Shown: positions 30,994-38,868 of the stretch, piece after piece | How positions within the stretch are numbered: position 1 is the stretch's first letter | How the letters are laid out: every line of letters begins with the position of its first letter | Assembly (NCBI RefSeq): GCF_947492555.1 | Contig: NZ_CANLNE010000002.1 | Span: 363,501-427,500, forward strand | DNA from: an uncultured Roseobacter sp. | GTDB lineage: Bacteria; Pseudomonadota; Alphaproteobacteria; Rhodobacterales; Rhodobacteraceae | Length of the DNA stretch: 64,000 nucleotides | Direction of reading: 5' to 3' | The notes under the pieces: generated by a model | What the model saw: only the letters and a program-made list of their open reading frames with translations | The model's database searches: none | Told to the model about the DNA's origin: nothing | Made by a program: the position numbers and the translations under genes

Positions 30994-31043
30994 CCGGGTT
31001 GCCTTCTTGATGGCAGTCTCCCGTCAGAATACGGGAGGCAATT

Positions 31044-31439
31044 ATGGAATATCTGAGTGTTTTGATCGCCGGGGTGGCGGGGTTCATGTTTGGAGCCGTC
31101 TGGTACACTGTGCTGGCCGATAGATGGATGGCGGCGTCAGGCGTAGCACGAGACGAGAGCGGCAAACCCGCCAACAGATCAGACCCGATTCCCTATATCA
31201 CCAGTCTTTTGGGCGCGATCCTTGTGGCCGGCATGATGCGACATGTGTTTGAGCTGAGCGCAATTGACACGGTGGGCAAAGGGCTTGTCTCGGGTCTGGG
31301 CATCGGGCTCTTTCTCGTCAGCCCCTGGATCGCAACGTTCTACAGTTTTGGTGCACGACCGCGCAGCCTGATCCTGATCGATGGCGGATATGCTACATTC
31401 GGCTGTACCGTGATCGGTATCGTTTTGACACTGTTCTGA
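31044..31439 (+). CDS. DUF1761-family small membrane protein
   Basis: The 131-aa protein has about four transmembrane helices and the family start MEYLSVLIAGVAGFMFGAVWYTVL, with the conserved GAVWY stretch. No function is established for DUF1761. GGGAGG precedes the ATG. It follows the EVE gene by 50 bp and may be cotranscribed. Confidence 0.8.
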   Translation: MEYLSVLIAGVAGFMFGAVWYTVLADRWMAASGVARDESGKPANRSDPIPYITSLLGAILVAGMMRHVFELSAIDTVGKGLVSGLGIGLFLVSPWIATFYSFGARPRSLILIDGGYATFGCTVIGIVLTLF

Positions 31440-31672
31440 AAGGTCCGGCAAAAAAGACGAAGGGTCCTGACATGACGCCAGAACCCTTCTTCACCCCACG
31501 TGCTCCCATATCCACCGCACGTGTTTGAAACTGGTCCTGGCCATGCTGGCCGGATGAGTAATTGCTACATCAGGCAGCAAAGAATTGCAATTTTTCAGTG
31601 TTTTAAAAGCCTGCTAAAAAAGAAACGCCTCCTTAAGAAAAGAAGGCGCTCCGGATCACGTTTTGGTCTTGA
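31440..31672. other. Intergenic region between two convergent genes
   Basis: This gap of about 230 bp holds a weak 7-bp hairpin (GAAGGGT at 31459 with ACCCTTC at 31483) after the DUF1761 gene and a stronger minus-strand terminator near 31612-31648. I see no credible gene. Confidence 0.55.
31612..31648 (-). terminator. Intrinsic terminator of the DUF2853 gene
   Basis: On the minus strand, CGCCTTCTT and AAGGAGGCG pair (one G-U) around a TTCTT loop and are followed by TTTCTTTTTT. It lies 25-60 bp after the stop of the DUF2853 gene. Confidence 0.8.
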
Positions 31673-32014
31673 TCAGCCGTAAACGGCTTCTTTGCCAAAG
31701 TGTTTGGTCAGCATGTAGTAGACAACAGCGCGATATTTATTGCGCTCCGACTGACCATAGGTTTCGATAACCTTGCTAATCGCTGCATCAAGCTCAGGCC
31801 CATCGGACAGGCCCAGCTTCTTGATCAGGAAGTTGTTTTTCACGGTTTCAATCTCGCCCGCCTGGCTGGAGGCAACGGTCGCCGCATCCGCATCATAGAT
31901 TGAGGGGCCGCAGCCGATTGTGACTTTTGTCAGCAAATCCATGTCCGGCGACATGCCACATTTACTCTTCAGATCATCTGCATATTGCGCAATCAAATCG
32001 TCCCGTTTGCCCAT
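31673..32014 (-). CDS. DUF2853-family small protein
   Basis: The 113-aa soluble, mostly helical protein (MGKRDDLIAQYADDLKSK ... YYMLTKHFGKEAVYG) matches what I recall of DUF2853, whose role is unknown. The ATG at 32014 has GGTGGGAG 7 nt upstream; the longer frame upstream overlaps the extensin-like gene and was rejected. It has its own terminator, so it is probably monocistronic. Confidence 0.8.
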   Translation of the reverse strand: MGKRDDLIAQYADDLKSKCGMSPDMDLLTKVTIGCGPSIYDADAATVASSQAGEIETVKNNFLIKKLGLSDGPELDAAISKVIETYGQSERNKYRAVVYYMLTKHFGKEAVYG

Positions 32015-32135
32015 AAAAATTCTCCCACCTGGCAAAATCGGCCGGGGTGTCCGACCGTTGCGCGCAAGACTAATCACATATTTCCATTCACAAAAGGAGT
32101 TTTTGTCTGTCGCATTCCCCGTTGCAAAGCCCTGC

Positions 32136-32885
32136 TTACCGGCACAGGCCACTGCCGCGATGCTGCAGGTGGAAATGATCGGCATGCAATCGGTTGAAGG
32201 AAGGTCCCAACGTCAGGCGAAACCACGTACAGGCCGCATTGCGCACATCCGCAAGAAAAGCGCCCGCCGGACCATCTTCCCCCCAACTTTCCAACAGTGA
32301 AATCCGCGTGCCATCCGCCAGCACGAAGCCAGCGACATCCACGGCTTCGGCCCGTGCATGCGTGCTCATCCGCGCTCCAGTGCCACGGGGCGTACGAATG
32401 GGTCGACATGAATAGCTGGAGATATGGTTCACGCGGGCAATGCGCTGTCCGAAATGGTTTTCCGCAGCCGGTTGCGCCCCGTGCTGCAGCCACATCGCCA
32501 TACGCAACGCCGTCTGGCACCGCGTATTCAACGGATCGAGACGTGCACCGGAGACACCGGACAGCAAGACCTGATCGGCAATGCCGCATTGGGCGTTTTC
32601 CACGAGATCGGGCAGGGGTTGCGCCACGGCCCCGGTCATCAATGCCTGCAGACATACCTCGGGCGCGGCCAGCGCCCGGCTCAGTTTCCAGTGGGTCAAT
32701 GGCGTGACCGGATCATTGACGGATAGCGGTGCCATGGGGTTCCAGGCGGCGGGCAGGGGCGTATCCGGCAGGGTCATCAAACGATACGCACCGAACAGGG
32801 CGGCGCACAGAATGACAAACGCCGCCCGACCTAATGCGGGGCGGCGTCTGATCTTGTCAGGCTCTGTCTCCGGCTGATCCGGCAC
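32136..32885 (-). CDS. Extensin-like family secreted/periplasmic protein
   Basis: The 249-aa protein has a short cytoplasmic N-terminus, one hydrophobic anchor (about 20-36, AAFVILCAALFGAYRLM), and a C-terminal extensin-like domain with four or more cysteines, STHARAEAVDVAGF and HADHFHLQH. The His/Asp pattern resembles LAS-type peptidoglycan peptidases, so a cell-wall role is plausible but unproven. It lies 4 bp downstream of ahcY on the same strand. Confidence 0.83.
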   Translation of the reverse strand: MPDQPETEPDKIRRRPALGRAAFVILCAALFGAYRLMTLPDTPLPAAWNPMAPLSVNDPVTPLTHWKLSRALAAPEVCLQALMTGAVAQPLPDLVENAQCGIADQVLLSGVSGARLDPLNTRCQTALRMAMWLQHGAQPAAENHFGQRIARVNHISSYSCRPIRTPRGTGARMSTHARAEAVDVAGFVLADGTRISLLESWGEDGPAGAFLADVRNAACTWFRLTLGPSFNRLHADHFHLQHRGSGLCR

Positions 32886-32889
32886 GCGC

Positions 32890-34281
32890 CTAGTAGCGGT
32901 AGTGTTCCGGCTTGAACGGCCCTTCGGGGGCGACGCCGATATAGGCTGCCTGATCCTTGTCGAGCTCTGTCAGTTTCACACCGATCCGGTCCAGATGCAG
33001 ACGGGCCACTTTTTCATCCAGATGCTTGGGCAGGATGTAGACCTCGTTTTTGTACTCGTCGCCTTTGGTCCACAGCTCAATCTGGGCCAGTACCTGGTTG
33101 GTGAAAGACGCAGACATCACAAAGGACGGGTGGCCCGTTGCGTTACCGAGGTTCAGCAGACGACCCTCAGACAGCAGGATCAGACGATTGCCATTCGGCA
33201 TCTCGATCATGTCCACCTGCTCTTTGATGCTGGTCCACTTGTGGTTCTTCAGCGCGGCAACCTGGATTTCGTTGTCAAAGTGGCCGATGTTGCCGACAAT
33301 CGCCATGTCCTTCATCTCGCGCATGTGCTCGATGCGGATCACGTCCTTGTTGCCGGTGGTGGTGATGAAGATATCCGCGGAACCAACCACATCTTCCAGC
33401 AGCACAACCTCAAAGCCGTCCATCGCAGCCTGCAGTGCACAGATCGGGTCCACTTCGGTGACCTTCACCCGCGCACCGGCACCGCGCAGCGAGGCGGCAG
33501 AGCCTTTGCCCACATCGCCGTAGCCCATCACAACGGCAACCTTGCCCGCCATCATGGTGTCTGTCGCACGACGGATACCGTCGACCAGCGATTCTTTACA
33601 GCCGTATTTGTTGTCGAACTTCGACTTGGTCACGGAATCGTTCACGTTGATCGCGGGGAAGGGCAGCTGGCCTTCGCGCACCAGTTCATACAGACGGTGC
33701 ACACCGGTGGTCGTCTCTTCCGAGACGCCGACAATCTGGTCGCGCATTTTTGTGAACCAGCCGGGGCTTTCTTCCATACGCTTTTTAATCTGCGCCTTGA
33801 TCGCGACTTCCTCTTCAGAGCCGGGAACAGGAATAACTTCCTCTCCGGCTTCGGCACGGGCGCCAAGCAGAATATACAGTGTCGCATCGCCACCATCATC
33901 CAGGATCAGGTTCGGGCCCTCAGGGAACATGAACGACCTGTCGAGATAGTCCCAGTGCTCTTCCAGCGACTGACCTTTGATCGCGAAGACAGGCGTGCCG
34001 CCTGCGGCAATCGCGGCTGCTGCGTGGTCCTGCGTGGAGAAGATGTTGCAGGACGCCCAGCGCACATCCGCGCCCAGCGCCACAAGCGTTTCAATCAGAA
34101 CGGCCGTCTGGATGGTCATATGCAGAGAACCCACAATCCGCGCGCCCTTGAGCGGCTTGCTCTCGCCATACTCGTCGCGCAGCGCCATCAGGCCCGGCAT
34201 TTCCGTTTCTGCAATATCGAGTTCCTTGCGCCCGTAGTCGGCGAGCGCGATGTCACGCACGATAAAATCTTCTGCCATCAT
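32890..34281 (-). CDS. ahcY: Adenosylhomocysteinase
   Basis: AhcY splits S-adenosylhomocysteine into adenosine and homocysteine, relieving inhibition of methyltransferases. The 463-aa protein has [15 protein letters not shown], the substrate-site [13 protein letters not shown], the NAD-binding [20 protein letters not shown], and the C-terminal [17 protein letters not shown] ... HYRY. The first or second Met (MMAEDF) could be the start; GGGAATG lies upstream. I looked for a SAH riboswitch in the short 5' gap and could not make one out. Confidence 0.98.
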   Translation of the reverse strand: MMAEDFIVRDIALADYGRKELDIAETEMPGLMALRDEYGESKPLKGARIVGSLHMTIQTAVLIETLVALGADVRWASCNIFSTQDHAAAAIAAGGTPVFAIKGQSLEEHWDYLDRSFMFPEGPNLILDDGGDATLYILLGARAEAGEEVIPVPGSEEEVAIKAQIKKRMEESPGWFTKMRDQIVGVSEETTTGVHRLYELVREGQLPFPAINVNDSVTKSKFDNKYGCKESLVDGIRRATDTMMAGKVAVVMGYGDVGKGSAASLRGAGARVKVTEVDPICALQAAMDGFEVVLLEDVVGSADIFITTTGNKDVIRIEHMREMKDMAIVGNIGHFDNEIQVAALKNHKWTSIKEQVDMIEMPNGNRLILLSEGRLLNLGNATGHPSFVMSASFTNQVLAQIELWTKGDEYKNEVYILPKHLDEKVARLHLDRIGVKLTELDKDQAAYIGVAPEGPFKPEHYRY

Positions 34282-34354
34282 TTACATTCCCTGCATCCAA
34301 AGTTGCCGTTCAGATAGCACCGGGGCTTAAAAGGGACAATGGAGTAATACGACC

Positions 34355-34660
34355 TTACCCTTTGACACCTTCGCCAATAGGTTGCGGGACCGAGTACCAG
34401 TCCTGGCCACTTGCAACCACGCAACTGATACCGTCCGGGCGCGTGATAAAGATGGTGAAACTGCCGGTACGTCGGGAGGTCCAGATTTCGATCAGTCGCG
34501 ACGCGTTTTGCAGACCGCCACCCGCCATTTGTTCGCTGTAAGTGCTTTTTAGCGAATTGACGAGGTCACCGCGTGGCAGGCAGGCCGTCTGGGCCGCCAA
34601 GGGGGGCGCAAGCGCTGCTGCGCCAAAGACAAGGGCTGCCGAAAAAAGACGTTTAAACAT
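34355..34660 (-). CDS. Small secreted hypothetical protein
   Basis: The 101-aa protein starts with a clear signal peptide (MFKRLFSAALVFGAAALAPPLAAQ, likely cut after AAQ or nearby). The mature part has two cysteines that could form a disulphide and a FTIFITRPDGISCVVASGQDW segment resembling small exported proteins common in Rhodobacterales. Function unknown. It is upstream of ahcY by 73 bp on the same strand. Confidence 0.75.
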   Translation of the reverse strand: MFKRLFSAALVFGAAALAPPLAAQTACLPRGDLVNSLKSTYSEQMAGGGLQNASRLIEIWTSRRTGSFTIFITRPDGISCVVASGQDWYSVPQPIGEGVKG

Positions 34661-34865
34661 GGGATTGCTCCTTGATCAGGGGCGCACCGCATGAAGGTAA
34701 TAAGACGCCGTGCGCCTGTTGCTGTTTATACTGTCAATATAAGCTCGATCAGGCGGATTTGCGACGCGCCGGGCCGCACATTCCTGTGCTCTTATCGTGA
34801 GGAAGGGATTTGCCAGTGACCGGGCCGCGGGATAATCAGGTGCAAACACACGAGGATGACCCGAT

Positions 34866-35465
34866 ATGGCCAGATCGCCGGCACGCGCATGGCAGCGGAT
34901 GCTGTCAGGACGCAGGCTTGACCTGCTCGACCCGACGCCCGTCGACATAGAAATCGAAGATATCGCGCATGGTTTGGCCTTCGTGGCGCGTTGGAACGGC
35001 CAGACACGAGGAGATCACGCCTACTCCGTGGCCGAGCATTCGCTTTTGGTAGAGACGCTTTTTGGCCGTATCGCCCCAAAAGCGCCTGCCAAATGGCGTC
35101 TTGCAGCGCTGCTGCATGACGCGCCGGAATATGTCATCGGAGACATGATTTCCCCGGTCAAGGCAGCCGTTGGTCCGGACTATGGCGCGCTGGATGATCG
35201 CCTGGCGGCAGCGGTGCATATTCGGTTCGGTCTGCCAGCAGCGATTCCCGTTCAGATCAAGAAACAGATCAAAAAGGCCGACAAGATCAGCGCCTGGATG
35301 GAAGCCACGCAGATTGCGGGGTTTTCACAAGCTGAGGCCAGCAAGTTTTTTGGCAAGCCGGACGCGAGAGCCATGGACGACCTGCAGATCGTGTTGCGCC
35401 CGCCGGTCGAGACCCGCCGCGCCTTTACCGAGCGTCACGCAATGCTCCTGGAGGAAATGGGATGA
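34866..35465 (+). CDS. HD-domain phosphohydrolase (YfbR-like)
   Basis: The 199-aa protein has the HD metal site: His in YSVAEHSLLV, HD in AALLHDAPEYVIGD, and a later Asp in KKADKISAWMEAT. This pattern is like YfbR/5'-nucleotidase or metal-dependent phosphohydrolases. The N-terminal part (RMLSGRRLDLLDPTPVDIEIEDIAHGLAFVARWNG) is conserved in alphaproteobacterial members. The substrate is not known. A GNAT gene overlaps its stop by 4 bp. Confidence 0.85.
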   Translation: MARSPARAWQRMLSGRRLDLLDPTPVDIEIEDIAHGLAFVARWNGQTRGDHAYSVAEHSLLVETLFGRIAPKAPAKWRLAALLHDAPEYVIGDMISPVKAAVGPDYGALDDRLAAAVHIRFGLPAAIPVQIKKQIKKADKISAWMEATQIAGFSQAEASKFFGKPDARAMDDLQIVLRPPVETRRAFTERHAMLLEEMG

Positions 35466-35947
35466 TTCACGTGCGACCGGCATTGCCTCTCGACTGCGCC
35501 TCCATGGCGCGGCTGTTGAATGAAATCATCGAAATCGGTGGGACAACCGCGCTGACCAAACCCGTGACAGGCGATGATCTGAAAGACTGGATGGCAGGCC
35601 ATTCAAGCGGGTCCGCCTGGCATGTGGCGGTGAATGAACAAGAAGAGGTCGTTGGGTTTCAACTGCTTGAACCCCATCCAAAGCTGCCACCCGATGCCGT
35701 GGACATCGCCACATTTGTGAAGGTGGGTCAAACCGGCCTAGGGATTGGATCGGCGCTGTTCGATGCGACGGCAAAAGCGGCAAAAGAACTGGGCTATGTG
35801 TGGATCAATGCCACGATCCGCGCGGACAACACAGGCGGGCTGACCTATTATCAAAGCCGAGGGTTCAGAGACTGGCACTTTGACGAGGATGTTGCTTTGG
35901 CGTCTGGGCAACTGGTCAACAAGATCAGCAAACGATACGACATCTGA
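35462..35947 (+). CDS. GNAT-family N-acetyltransferase
   Basis: The 161-aa GNAT-fold protein has an acetyl-CoA-binding segment (VGQTGLGIGSALFDATAKAAKEL) and the following YYQSRGFRDW strand. The N-terminal IHVRPALPLDCASMARLLNEI is reminiscent of phosphinothricin-type acetyltransferases, but the substrate cannot be named. It is coupled to the HD gene by an ATGA overlap. A perfect long inverted repeat begins 8 bp after its stop. Confidence 0.85.
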   Translation: MIHVRPALPLDCASMARLLNEIIEIGGTTALTKPVTGDDLKDWMAGHSSGSAWHVAVNEQEEVVGFQLLEPHPKLPPDAVDIATFVKVGQTGLGIGSALFDATAKAAKELGYVWINATIRADNTGGLTYYQSRGFRDWHFDEDVALASGQLVNKISKRYDI

Positions 35948-35954
35948 CAAAAGT

Positions 35955-36025
35955 TGGCCTGAAAGCCCACCCTACCTGTCTGCCATCACCCTCGCCGCCA
36001 ACAGGTAGGGTGGGCTTTCAGGCCA
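35955..36025. repeat. Perfect 25-bp inverted repeat with 21-nt loop
   Basis: The arms 35955-35979 and 36001-36025 are perfect reverse complements over 25 bp, with core AAGCCCACCCTAC. It sits between the convergent GNAT and regA genes and could act as a bidirectional terminator. There is no T tract, and its length and core sequence look more like a dispersed REP-like element. Only one copy is in this window. Confidence 0.85.
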
Positions 36026-36039
36026 CCCCTCTGTCGGCA

Positions 36040-36594
36040 TTATCTGGGCGAGCGCTTTGCCAGTATGCGCTGCAGCGTTCTGCGGTGCATGTTCAGGCGT
36101 CGTGCGGTTTCACTGACATTGCGGTCACAGAGTTCAAACACCCGCTGGATATGCTCCCATCGCACGCGATCCGCGCTCATCGGATTTTCGGGCGGCGGCG
36201 GTAGATCATCCCCCCGTGCCAACAAGGCGTTCACGATATCCGCCGCGTCAGCTGGTTTCGACAAATAGTCCGTCGCACCAATTTTCACGGCGGCTACGGC
36301 TGTCGCAATTGCACCATATCCCGTCAACACGACAACCCGAATGTCGGGACGTTTCTCACGCAGCACCTCGACCACATCGAGGCCATTTCCGTCTTCGAGC
36401 CTTAAATCGACCACGGCGTAGGCCGGGGGCCGGGCTGTCGCAATCGCCTTGCCTGCCGCTACGGAGTCCGCAGTCTCCACGGAAAAACCGCGTTTCTCCA
36501 TCGCCTTGGCAAGCCGACGCAGAAAGGGTTCATCGTCGTCCACCAGCAAAAGACTGGCGTCTTCTCCGAGGTCCAATTGAGCAGCTTCCTGCAT
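36040..36594 (-). CDS. regA: Redox response regulator RegA/PrrA
   Basis: RegA is the DNA-binding regulator of photosynthesis, respiration and other redox-controlled genes, phosphorylated by RegB. The 184-aa protein has a receiver domain (LLLVDDDEPF, phospho-Asp in AVVDLRLEDGNG, conserved Lys in YLSKPAD), a proline-rich linker (DLPPPPEN), and a Fis-type HTH (NVSETARRLNMHRRTLQRIL). The ATG at 36594 has AGGAAAG upstream. senC and the divergent regB complete the set. Confidence 0.96.
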   Translation of the reverse strand: MQEAAQLDLGEDASLLLVDDDEPFLRRLAKAMEKRGFSVETADSVAAGKAIATARPPAYAVVDLRLEDGNGLDVVEVLREKRPDIRVVVLTGYGAIATAVAAVKIGATDYLSKPADAADIVNALLARGDDLPPPPENPMSADRVRWEHIQRVFELCDRNVSETARRLNMHRRTLQRILAKRSPR

Positions 36595-36678
36595 CGGCGC
36601 TTTCCTTAGCACGGTTGTCAGTCATCCTTATGCAATATGTGGCAGTGCAGGGCACTCGTCAAACCATGTGTGGTGGTT

Positions 36679-37296
36679 TCAGGTGTTTTCCACAAAGCAG
36701 GCAACTGTGTCCGCGATGTCCTGAGCCGTCGCCTCACGCCGGAAAAACTCGACGAAGCCCTTTTCCGGCAGCACCAGATAACTGAATGTCGAGTGATCGA
36801 CGAGGTAGTAATCATCGTCCCCGTCATGCGCCTTGTAATACGTGCGATAAGCCTCGCTCGCCGCTTTCACCTGCTCTGGCGAACCCGTCAGGCCGATCAT
36901 CCGTTCATGCAGGTTCTGTGCGAAATCTCCGACAACTTCAGGAGTGTCGCGCTTGGGATCGATGGAGATAAAAACCGGCGTGACGGAAATGTTTTTCTCC
37001 GCGAGCATATCCACGGCATCCGCATTCCGCGCCGTGTCGATCGGGCAGACGTCCGGGCAGAAGGTATAGCCGAAGTACAGCAGCGTGGGTTCGGTGATCA
37101 CATCCTGATCCGTGACGGTTTCGCCAGCTGCATTCACCAGCTCAAACGGACCACCAATCGCACCCGCACCACCGGCAACCTGGCTTGCGCTGCATTGCGC
37201 ATAAGCGTCGTCACCCGTCGGCGATTGCGTGGCAAACCAGATCCCGGCCAGAAGACCGAAGATGGCGATAGCGGAAAGGGGGGCGATGTAGCGCAT
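36679..37296 (-). CDS. senC: SCO1/SenC-family copper chaperone for cytochrome oxidase
   Basis: SenC/PrrC helps assemble the copper centre of cytochrome c oxidase and affects RegBA signalling. The 205-aa protein has an N-terminal membrane anchor or signal (about 5-23), the thioredoxin-like copper motif CxxxC (FCPDVCP) and the distal copper-binding His in LVDHSTFSY. It is the middle gene of the regB/senC/regA cluster, on the regA strand. Confidence 0.94.
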   Translation of the reverse strand: MRYIAPLSAIAIFGLLAGIWFATQSPTGDDAYAQCSASQVAGGAGAIGGPFELVNAAGETVTDQDVITEPTLLYFGYTFCPDVCPIDTARNADAVDMLAEKNISVTPVFISIDPKRDTPEVVGDFAQNLHERMIGLTGSPEQVKAASEAYRTYYKAHDGDDDYYLVDHSTFSYLVLPEKGFVEFFRREATAQDIADTVACFVENT

Positions 37297-37396
37297 GGGT
37301 GTCGCTTCTCCTGATTTGCAACGTTAGGGTGTTCCTATCAAATCGAAGTCGTACCGTCCTGCGACATCTATGCAACTCAACAAGCGGTGAGCCCGG

Positions 37397-38785
37397 ATGC
37401 AGGAAAACACTGTCAGACCTCTCGGCGGGGACACGCGCGCCAGCTGGATACGCCTGCGGACCATGATCCTGTTGCGCTGGTTTGCCATTGGCGGCCAGCT
37501 CACGGCGATCACGGTGGCGCAGCATTGGTACGGGCTGCAACTGGAGCTGGGGCTCTGCTATCTGGTCATCGGCGCCTCGGTCATCGCCAATCTGGTGGCC
37601 ATCTTCATTTTCCCGGAAAACAAACGGCTCGGCGAAGTCGAAAACATGCTGATGGTGATGTTCGACCTGCTTCAACTCAGCATTCTGTTGTTCCTGACCG
37701 GTGGGCTGCATAATCCCTTTGCCCTTTTGATGCTGGGGCCCGTCACGATTTCCGCAGCTGTTCTCACCCTAAGATCAACGGTTCTTCTGGGCAGCACTGC
37801 GATTCTGATGGTGTCCATCCTGTCGCAAATCCACCTGCCCCTGCGCACCGACAGCGGGTTGATTTTGGAGATCCCGCAGCTGTTCGTTTTTGGCCATTGG
37901 ATCGCCCTGATCATCGCAATTGTCTTTATCAGCGCCTATTCCGTGCGGGTCACCTCAGAAATACACTCGATGTCGGACGCTTTGGCGGCCACGCAAATGG
38001 CGCTGGCGCGCGAACAGAAACTGACCGATCTTGGTGGCGTCGTTGCTGCTGCAGCGCATGAGTTGGGAACGCCACTGGCGACCATCAAGCTGGCCAGTGG
38101 CGAATTGTATGAAGAGCTGATCAATCATCCCGACCTGCGGGAAGACGCAGCACTCATCCGTGAGCAGGCGGATCGGTGCCGCGACATTCTGCGAGACATG
38201 GGGCGCGCTGGAAAGGATGATCTGCATCTCCGGCAGGCACCCCTCATGGCGGTGATCGAAGAGGCCGCCGAACCGCATATGGGGCGCGGCAAGACTGTGC
38301 ACTTCCACCATCTGGGCGATCCCACGGAGCAACCCTCCATCCTGCGCAAACCGGAAATCATCCACGGTTTGCGGAACCTTATCCAGAACGCCGTCGATTT
38401 CGCGGAAACGGACATTTGGATCGAAGCCGGGTGGAGTGACGACAGCATTTCCCTGCGCATCATGGACGACGGGTGCGGCTTTCCGCCACAGCTTTTGGGG
38501 CGGATCGGTGATCCATTCATGCGCCGTCGGCGCAACACGGCCAGTAGCGGCCTGCGGCCAGGGTACGAAGGCATGGGGCTGGGTCTGTTTATCGCGAAAA
38601 CCCTTCTTGAACGGTCTGGCGCGGAACTCCGCTTTGCCAATGGCCGCGATCCTGTTGCGGTGGAAGAGGGCAAACGCACCGATCTGGGCGCTATCGTGCA
38701 TGTGACATGGGAGCGACAGCGCATAGATGCCCATGACCGCGACCAAGCCCGCCAATTCGGGGAAAACCGCCAGTTCGCCGTCTGA
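37397..38785 (+). CDS. regB: Redox sensor histidine kinase RegB/PrrB
   Basis: RegB is a membrane kinase that reads the ubiquinone/oxygen state and phosphorylates RegA. The 462-aa protein has about six transmembrane helices in residues 25-185, the quinone-binding motif GGLHNPF (102-108), phospho-acceptor His221 in HELGTPLATIKL, redox-active Cys261 in DRCRDIL, and an ATPase domain ending GLGLFIAKTLLERSGAEL. It is divergent from senC-regA across a 100-bp gap. Confidence 0.96.
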   Translation: MQENTVRPLGGDTRASWIRLRTMILLRWFAIGGQLTAITVAQHWYGLQLELGLCYLVIGASVIANLVAIFIFPENKRLGEVENMLMVMFDLLQLSILLFLTGGLHNPFALLMLGPVTISAAVLTLRSTVLLGSTAILMVSILSQIHLPLRTDSGLILEIPQLFVFGHWIALIIAIVFISAYSVRVTSEIHSMSDALAATQMALAREQKLTDLGGVVAAAAHELGTPLATIKLASGELYEELINHPDLREDAALIREQADRCRDILRDMGRAGKDDLHLRQAPLMAVIEEAAEPHMGRGKTVHFHHLGDPTEQPSILRKPEIIHGLRNLIQNAVDFAETDIWIEAGWSDDSISLRIMDDGCGFPPQLLGRIGDPFMRRRRNTASSGLRPGYEGMGLGLFIAKTLLERSGAELRFANGRDPVAVEEGKRTDLGAIVHVTWERQRIDAHDRDQARQFGENRQFAV

Positions 38786-38798
38786 GCCGTTCGGGAAA

Positions 38799-38813
38799 TT
38801 AACCAGCCGTTAA
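38799..38813 (+). promoter_or_regulatory. Consensus CtrA-binding motif upstream of the DivL-like gene
   Basis: TTAACCAGCCGTTAAC contains TTAA-N7-TTAA exactly and also matches the extended TTAACCA...GTTAAC form. It lies 55 bp before the start codon of the PAS protein and 13 bp after the regB stop. Binding by CtrA is inferred. Confidence 0.65.
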
Positions 38814-38868
38814 CTAACGCCAAGGAATAGTAAACCTGTCTTCATCTGAAACAGGGATTGTTCGGCTC

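Noticed and set aside
31500-31682. 60-codon frame between the DUF1761 and DUF2853 genes
   Set aside because: It crosses a terminator and the 3' end of the DUF2853 gene and has low-complexity lysine/arginine content.
32902-34317. 471-codon open frame antisense to ahcY
   Set aside because: It is a shadow frame produced by GC-rich codon bias in ahcY; the sequence has no domain pattern.
34282-34354. SAH riboswitch upstream of ahcY
   Set aside because: The 73-bp gap is short and I could not recognise the conserved core; a covariance-model search would decide it.
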